A stretch of 27,562 nucleotides of DNA from Seminavis robusta (Eukaryota > Bacillariophyta > Bacillariophyceae > Naviculales > Naviculaceae). The notes under the pieces were generated by a model that was given only the letters and a program-made list of their open reading frames with translations, did no database searches and had not been told where the DNA came from. Each line of letters starts with the position of its first letter. Position 1 is the stretch's first letter. The stretch lies in the NCBI GenBank assembly GCA_903772945.1, contig CAICTM010001527.1, positions 1 to 27,562 of the forward strand, written 5' to 3'. The position numbers were made by a program, and so were the translations under genes. This document shows positions 22,601 to 27,562 of this stretch, one piece after another.

Positions 22601-23343
22601 TAGAGAAACAGCTCCCTCACCCTACCAGGTTCCCAAGGAAAAGGTTTACTTGGGGTCCTACAGGTGTGTTGGTGGTCTGGATTTGGATTCTCCAATGCCG
22701 CATGGAGTGACAGCTCCCTCACCCTTTCAGATTCCTAAAGAAAAGATCACATGAGGTCTTGCAGGGAATGCGCGCCGATGGTCTGGGCTTGGATACTCCA
22801 TGCTGCATTGATGACAGCTCCCTCAAGCTTCCAAGTGCCTAAGGAGAGGTTCACATGGGGTCTTGCAGCGATGCCGGTGGTCTGGATTTGGATTCCCCAA
22901 TGCTGCATGAGTGACAGCTTCCTCACCCTTTCAGATTCCTAAAGAAAAGAATCACATGGGGTCTTGCAGGGAATGCGCGCCGGTGTCTGGATTGGATTTC
23001 CCAATGCCGCATGGAGTGACAGCTCCCTCACCTACCAAGTTCCTAAGGAAAAGGGTCACATGGGGTCCTACAGGAATGCGGGTAGTCTGGACTTGGATAC
23101 TCCAATGCTGCATTGAATGACAGCTCCTCAAGCTAACAAGTCCTAAGGAAGAGGTTCACATGGGGTCTTGCAGCGAGTGCTGGTGGTCTGGATTTGGATT
23201 CCACAATGCTGCATTGAGTGACAGCTTCCTCACCCTTTCAGATTCCAAAAGAATAGGATCACACGGGGTCTTGCAGGGAATGCGCGCCGGTTGGTCTGGA
23301 CTTGGATTCTCTATGCCGCATGGAGTGACAGCTCCCTCGCCCC
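19629..23343 (-). repeat. 102-bp satellite array, right arm, block 3 (inverted)
   Basis: About 36 units in the same inverted orientation as the other right-arm blocks. It holds repeated multi-unit segments: 21400-21950 and 22250-22800 share rare variants in order (GGTTTGGACTTGGATACATC, CTGTATGGAGTGACAGC, GGGTACCCAGTGAAAAG, CCGCATAGAGA), giving a higher-order offset of about 850 bp. Y-X-W triplets occur at 19700-20000, 20100-20400 and 22830-23030. Single-base deletions are common, as in the middle of the left arm. The array ends at GCTCCCTCGCCCC, the same point as block 2. Confidence 0.95.
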
Positions 23344-24479
23344 GATGAAATTAGCAATAGGAGCCTCTATGGGTGCGCCACAGCTGTGCTGGTTTAGTCA
23401 GATGGAAACAATGCTTTTCATCGTGTACAGTCAATCAGTACACACAGCATTGCAGCCATGTGACAATTTGTATATAGCTGAGGCATGCCTATGTGTTACA
23501 GAGCATACATAGCCTTCAGCCTAGATACATTGGAATGTTCCAGACCAACAGTCCTCTCCTAGGATCTCCAACTGTGGATATCCTCTCCAAAAGAGCCAGT
23601 TCTGTCAACTGGAGTGAAATCGTGGTAATGGTGTTTTAGCTTATAGTAAGAAAGATAGTAATGAAAGAGTAACCCCTGAGACCCAGTAGCACCCTCAGCC
23701 CTGCAGTAGATAGATTCCTGTGTGGTATGTGCTAGGGCAATGTAACCAGCTCCCCAAGTACTTTGAAGTAGTGATTGGGTAGCATTGATCCAGCTCTTTT
23801 GAGCTGGCCTTTCAGCCAGTGGAGGAGATCTTCATCAACCAGAGATCTCCCTCCCAGCTCTTGTGTTCCTACAACTGAGTTTCCTGGCGGAGATTCATAG
23901 GATTAACATAGCCGCATAGCAAGCGACACAAGAGTGGCTACACACAGTGTGGAATAGTGGTGGAAGAGTGGACGAAGAAGGAAAACCTGCCGACAGTGGC
24001 TCCAGATCAAAATCGACGCCGAAAACTGGAATCGCGACCGATTCGAGTGGAACCAAGCCGTCCACCTATCAACCAAAGGGTGCTTGACAAGCTACCGTTG
24101 TTGCAAGCTTGTTAATTGCCGTGATTACGGCTGCCGATAGTGGAATAGACCGCCATCGTCGATCTTCGATTTTCCGTACGATAGCNNTTTTCCCAGTCGT
24201 GCTTCACTGCAACGTACCTTCTCGGAAACCGGTACTCACACGGTACTCACAAGACACCGTACCTCTGTCCCGAAAGCAAGCCGACACCAGTCCCACAGCG
24301 ATCCTCACAATTTTGTTCGAAACGCGAACTTGAGTGGACTCGTCAAGGAACCCGGAAAGCCTCGAAGATACCTCTTGCTCGTACGAATCCGTAAAGGCTA
24401 CCCAGAGCAACTCGGAGGCACTCGAGGACACCTTCTTGACTGTTTAGAAGGTATCCAAGGGTAGTAAAGGATAGAGAAG
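23344..24479 (+). repeat. Segmental duplication, copy 2, with 510 extra bp
   Basis: 23344-23556 and 24067-24479 match copy 1 (18418-19043). The intervening 23557-24066 is absent from copy 1. That segment has a perfect hairpin CCAGCTC-TTTT-GAGCTGG (23790-23807) and an imperfect one with GGAGATC (23824-23830) and GATCTCC (23844-23850), no notable ORF, and no clear target duplication at its ends. A deletion from copy 1 is therefore at least as likely as an insertion into copy 2. Two Ns at 24186-24187 correspond to GA in copy 1. Confidence 0.8.
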
Positions 24480-24687
24480 CACCTGCTTGATCATCTACCA
24501 GCAGTGCAAGCCTTCAGGACCCCTTTTGGATTTTCTGTGCTTGTGTTTGTGCAGTGCCTCTCCAGCCACACATACACACACCAACACCAACAATACTCAT
24601 CCAACCGGTACCCTTCCAAGGAACAGGCGGCAACACCACTACACTACCACTACACTACTGCACTGTTTAGCCAGCGCACCAATCATC
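24480..24687 (+). other. Possible leader upstream of the gag-like frame
   Basis: This starts exactly where similarity to duplication copy 1 ends. It includes a CA-rich low-complexity run (24568-24597) and CCACTACACTAC-type repeats (24634-24660). A reading frame from 24487 is open through it into the gag-like start at 24688, but its composition is simple-sequence and I treat it as a leader. No primer-binding site was recognised. Confidence 0.3.
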
Positions 24688-24743
24688 ATGGGCCGCAAGA
24701 AGAAGAAGCAACAGCAGGAAATGGATGCCAGTGACACCATATC

Positions 24744-24748
24744 ACTAG
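24744..24748 (+). repeat. Target-site duplication, left (ACTAG)
   Basis: ACTAG precedes the left LTR and recurs at 25335-25339 after the right LTR, which fits integration of the TRIM into the gag-like frame. Confidence 0.8.
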
Positions 24749-24946
24749 TGATGAATTGAGCAGTCACTCTCTGGCTGAAACAGACGGCATTACTAATGCT
24801 AAAAATCCAACATGTGAATTGTAAGCAGTGAATGGTTAAGTCGGTTGAGCTCAATGTGAGGTCCTGGGTTCGATTCCCGGGCATTGCAATCTTTTCTCAT
24901 GTTGGTCGGGGATTTCTGAGTGGTATATCTCAGGGAAATCTGATCA
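24749..24946 (+). repeat. TRIM left LTR with tRNA-like module
   Basis: 198 bp, TG...CA. It contains TGGTTAAGTCGG (24833-24844), a perfect fit to the pol III A box TRGYNNARNNGG, and GGTTCGATTCC (24867-24877), a perfect fit to the B box GGTTCGANNCC. These are followed by CCCGG and GCATTGCA (24881-24888), which read like the T stem and acceptor strand of a tRNA. The segment GCAGTGA upstream pairs with GCATTGC at six of seven positions (one G-U). The A-to-B distance (34 nt start to start) is about 10 nt shorter than in a tRNA and the anticodon arm is not convincing, so this is tRNA-derived sequence and not a tRNA gene. Confidence 0.8.
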
Positions 24947-24960
24947 TGGTGCAATACCCG
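24947..24960 (+). promoter_or_regulatory. TRIM primer-binding site
   Basis: TGGTGCAATACCCG directly abuts the left LTR. It would pair with a tRNA ending CGGGTATTGCA plus CCA. The matching tRNA is not in this window. Confidence 0.7.
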
Positions 24961-25141
24961 TCAGAATGAACGGGCCAGGTAATTTGGTAAGTAGTATGTG
25001 ATGAGATTGACCGCATTGCCTTGCGAGGAATGCTGGCATTGCAGGTGTTCCTGATGTCATGTGGGTTGTGCTTGCGGGGCAACTCATGGGGAGATCAAGT
25101 CAATAGTTCCTACTACGAGCCAGATTCGTGACGTCTGGGAG

Positions 25142-25334
25142 TGATGAATTGAGCAGTCATCTCTGGCTGAAACAGACGCATTACTAATGCTAAAAACCAA
25201 CATGTGAATTGTATCAGTGAATGGTTAAGTCGTTGAGCTCAATGTGAGGCCTGGGTTCGATTCCCGGGCATTGCAATCTTTTCTCATTTTGGTCGGGGAT
25301 TTCTGAGTTGGTATATCTCAGGGAAATCTGATCA
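25142..25334 (+). repeat. TRIM right LTR
   Basis: 193 bp, the direct repeat of the left LTR. The B box GGTTCGATTCC is intact (25254-25264). The A box has lost one G (TGGTTAAGTCG, 25222 onward). Most differences from the left LTR are one-base indels. Confidence 0.85.
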
Positions 25335-25339
25335 ACTAG
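25335..25339 (+). repeat. Target-site duplication, right (ACTAG)
   Basis: Second copy of the ACTAG found at 24744-24748, directly after the terminal CA of the right LTR. Confidence 0.8.
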
Positions 25340-26800
25340 CATCCGATGGCACCAACCACAGGACAACACCAACAATCCACTACTGCAGAGGAAACAGCTC
25401 CGAGCCCCCAGCTCCAGCTCCTCCTGTCAGAACACCTGGATCCAGTGTTGTCCACCACAGTTACACCCCCAGCCATCCCCAGCTTGGCTTCCTCCAATCT
25501 AGCCAACCATGACACAACAACAATGATCAGCCAACCTTTGAGCAGCTGACATTGGCATTGACAGAGGCATCAAAGCAAGCTGTCCTTGATTCCTTCAATG
25601 CATCTCTTCCCTCCATGGCATACTATCCCATGGCTCCATTCCTAGAACACCTGTGTTATCACTCAAGCCAAGCCCTGAGATAAAGGCTGGGAGGACCGAT
25701 TCAGAACCAGGCAGTTTGGAACAGAGCTTGTTGGGTGATTTTAGGGACCCCTTGGTTATCATTCCAACTGCATGTTGCCATGGATGTTGCCTCTCCACCA
25801 ACTGGAGATGGCTACCTTGACCAAGTATGGGCCCCCAATGGGGAGGAATACACACCACCAACCAACAACAATCCTGCAATCCATCAATCCAAGGGTAGAT
25901 GTACACTCCCATCAACCTGTGTCCTCACCACCAACCTACTGGATTGTCTCATCCCAAACACCAGTTTATTCAGCCATCCCTCCAATAAGCCAACCTTTTG
26001 TGCCTCTAGAGAGCAGTAAAGAGGAACTCCATTCCCAATCCTCTAGGCAGCCAATGGCACAACCACAGGTGAAGCAATACCATCTTCTCCAACATGCATG
26101 GATGTCTCCCATGAAAAGGGATGCAGGAAGGAGTCCTCAACAGATGTAGCAGTGTCCTGTTGGTTCAGGAAACTCCTGACTGCTTTGGTGGCAATCCACA
26201 AGGTAATGACAACGGTGGCCAAGGAGATCCTGAAGGCACGATCCATGTCCTGGAGGAGGTGGAGCGGTGGCAATCCAGAACCAGAACTTGAAGGCAGGTA
26301 CTTGGAACCGTACCAAGGCAGATGCCACAGACTACCCTATCTTAGTTCAAACAAGGAGTTCGACACTTCGGTATGAGGCTTTCATTGTCATAGCCAGAGC
26401 ACCAAGGCTTTCTACAAGGTCTTCGACACTCGACTATGCTCCCATGACCACTCGAGTACTTTGAGGAACTCATACTGGATGAACCGGTGGATTATGCTGT
26501 CCTGCCTGAACACAGTGAGAGACAACCAATGGAAAAAGTCATTTGTGTAAGTCTCACTTCCATGATGCTGATTGTTTTGCAATCCTTAGTGGAGACGACC
26601 CAGATGCACCATGGCATCAGTTGGGCAGGCTCCCTGGATCCATGGTTTGAGGTCTCTCATTGGCTTTCAAGTGTCCAGTACAGTCCAAGGCAGGGCTCTT
26701 GCTGTTGACTTTCACAAAAGAGAACAAATCAGGGACAAACGTCAGTGATCATATTGGAATCAATACGTGGTTGACAAAGACGTTACAACACAGACATCTC

Positions 26801-27103
26801 AGGCAGAGATGAGTCTTTTGACACCACTGGTGGCAACAGACAAAGTTGCAAATCACAAAACGGTATGCTTGAATCATGATGACAAATCTAGCAAGGGGAC
26901 TTGTCAACGGTGCATTTCCTGCGGAAGGTAGCCCATTGTGGCGGCATGCTACCCGCAGACATGGGCGGTCCCTGGTTCCTTGGCTTGACCGTGCAGCACG
27001 TACACTAGTCGCCCCATCAAAAATCCGGTTGGGATTGGGCTTGGGCTTGCCCTTGAAGGCTTTTCGTCTGCCAGGAGAGTCCAAGGTGTCCCCGACTGCT
27101 GGG
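26801..27103. other. Unassigned stretch between facing gag remnants
   Basis: Overlapping open frames on both strands (26749-27084 minus, 26876-27202 plus) have no recognisable motif. This lies where gag would give way to protease in the minus-strand element, but I could not find a protease signature. No RNA gene or repeat seen. Confidence 0.3.
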
Positions 27104-27562
27104 TCAGCTTCCTCTTGGAATAACTACAGGCGGCGTCGAACCTATCAGGACTTGTCTGTCGGCATCAGGGAGCTTGCACCAGATTTGGCGGCCGGCGGGT
27201 GAAAGCTTGAACCAAGTTGTGCTTGGGAGTCCGAGGACTTGCTGCTCCTCACCATCGTTGAGATGGCCTTGTTCCTGATTGACATTTGCTAGGTTGGCTG
27301 GGTGGGAGTCGGAACACGGTGGTTGACATCGTAATGGGTGGCAGCATTCTTCAGTGTCTCCTTGTACGCCTCGTAGGTGAAGCGCTCCTTGGGACCATGA
27401 CGCACATTCTTTCATGCTCACGGGATCTGATGTCGTTCAAGACTTGGACATCGGTGAAGGCACGCTGCAGAACAGCTTCTGCATGCTGTCGCTGAGCTTG
27501 TCGCTAGGATCTCGGTGGACATCATGTAGTGGGTGATGGTCTCTGTCAAACTTGATGACAAG
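27104..27562 (-). pseudogene. Copia-like Gag fragment, frameshifted
   Basis: On the minus strand, reading from the right edge, coding-like sequence passes through frames. First comes a stretch ending AFTDVQVLNDIRSREHERM, then, after a frame change, FTYEAYKETLKNAATHYD, which resembles the (F/L)TYE-x-Y...AA-x-x-YD region of diatom-type Copia Gag. Last is the 27104-27421 frame containing LPSTTWFKLSPAGRQIWCKL and PDADRQVLIG, which fits the W-x-x-L...W-x-x-L-x-x-x-x-(K/R)-x-x-I-L-G segment near the Gag C-terminus. It ends with TGA at 27104. The N-terminal part would lie beyond the window. At least two frame changes mean this copy is inactive, unless they are sequencing errors. Confidence 0.5.

Larger units (their letters stand above)
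24749..25334 (+). mobile_element. TRIM (short non-coding LTR retrotransposon)
   Basis: Two direct repeats of 198 and 193 bp, each starting TGATGAATTGAG and ending AAATCTGATCA, flank a 195-bp interior. They begin TG and end CA, and the whole is bracketed by the 5-bp direct repeat ACTAG (24744-24748 and 25335-25339), the expected target duplication of an LTR-element integrase. Directly after the left LTR comes TGGTGCAATACCCG, beginning with the TGG that pairs with a tRNA CCA end. A short purine run precedes the right LTR. The interior has no ORF, so mobility would need another element's proteins. LTRs differ by about seven single-base indels and few substitutions. Strand follows the position of the primer-binding site. 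Confidence 0.85.
24688..26800 (+). pseudogene. Decayed Copia-like gag, interrupted by a nested TRIM
   Basis: Gag packages the retroelement RNA into particles. The frame opens with MGRKKKKQQQEMDASDTISL, a basic start I regard as Gag-like, and is broken at 24748 by the nested element. It resumes beyond 25339 as Pro, Thr and Gln-rich coding-like sequence scattered over frames: from 25346 the SEHLDPVLSTTVTPPAIPSL region, then FEQLTLALTEASKQAVLDSF in another frame (about 25535-25594). Further on come KADATDYPIL (26312-26341), and GKSHLCKSHFHDADCFAILS (26531-26590), which resembles the G-K-x-x-V-x-x-H-x-x-D-x-D stretch of Copia Gag. Stops and frameshifts occur throughout, including TGA at 26648. 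The right limit is uncertain. Family assignment is by motif memory and is moderate for the 26300-26590 part, weaker elsewhere. Confidence 0.45.

Noticed and set aside
1902..23343. Centromeric satellite
   Set aside because: No centromere-specific motif is visible and diatom centromeres are reported as AT-rich; the array is not.
24504..24734. 76-codon ORF rich in His, Thr and Gln
   Set aside because: Simple CA-rich sequence read in a shadow frame of the gag-like start.
24826..24890. A tRNA gene within the TRIM LTR
   Set aside because: A and B boxes fit, but their spacing is about 10 nt too short and no proper anticodon arm forms; the same module recurs in the other LTR.

Overview
The window looks like a repeat-rich nuclear region of a microbial eukaryote. 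I lean towards a diatom (stramenopile), because the recognisable proteins are Ty1/copia retrotransposon fragments whose RNase H and Gag motifs resemble diatom Copia elements. That assignment is from remembered family features, not a search. I see no intact cellular gene, no rRNA and no complete tRNA.

Layout. (1) 1-1300: 3' end of a plus-strand Copia element (RNase H end of Pol, with an in-frame stop near the window edge), then an A-rich 3' region with short tandem repeats that probably includes the 3' LTR. (2) 1300-1901: a small unassigned ORF and a palindrome. (3) 1902-23343: a very large satellite of about 102 bp per unit. In the left arm (1902-15951) every unit points one way, about 125 units. 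In the right arm (16153-23343) every unit points the other way, about 55 units. The switch lies in a 201-bp non-satellite spacer (15952-16152) that can fold into nested hairpins. The arms are interrupted by an 1156-bp insertion with 78-bp direct terminal repeats (3325-4480), a duplicated fragment of it (2477-2764), a 255-bp interruption (17806-18060) and a unique block (18418-19628). (4) 23344-24479: a second copy of part of that unique block, carrying 510 bp that the first copy lacks and two undetermined bases. (5) 24480-26800: the decayed start of a plus-strand Copia-like gag. Nested in it is a small complete LTR element without coding capacity (24749-25334), a TRIM (terminal-repeat retrotransposon in miniature), with TG...CA LTRs, 5-bp target duplication ACTAG and a primer-binding site. 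(6) 27104-27562: a frameshifted Gag fragment on the minus strand, facing the previous one.

The most interesting points are the head-to-head satellite with its structured axis, and the TRIM whose LTR contains a tRNA-like module (pol III A and B boxes plus an acceptor strand) closely matching the tRNA predicted from its own primer-binding site. Nothing here works as a pathway. The window is a record of retroelement insertion, satellite amplification and segmental duplication. Many single-base indels, concentrated in parts of the satellite, suggest uneven long-read polishing, so unit-level details there need caution.
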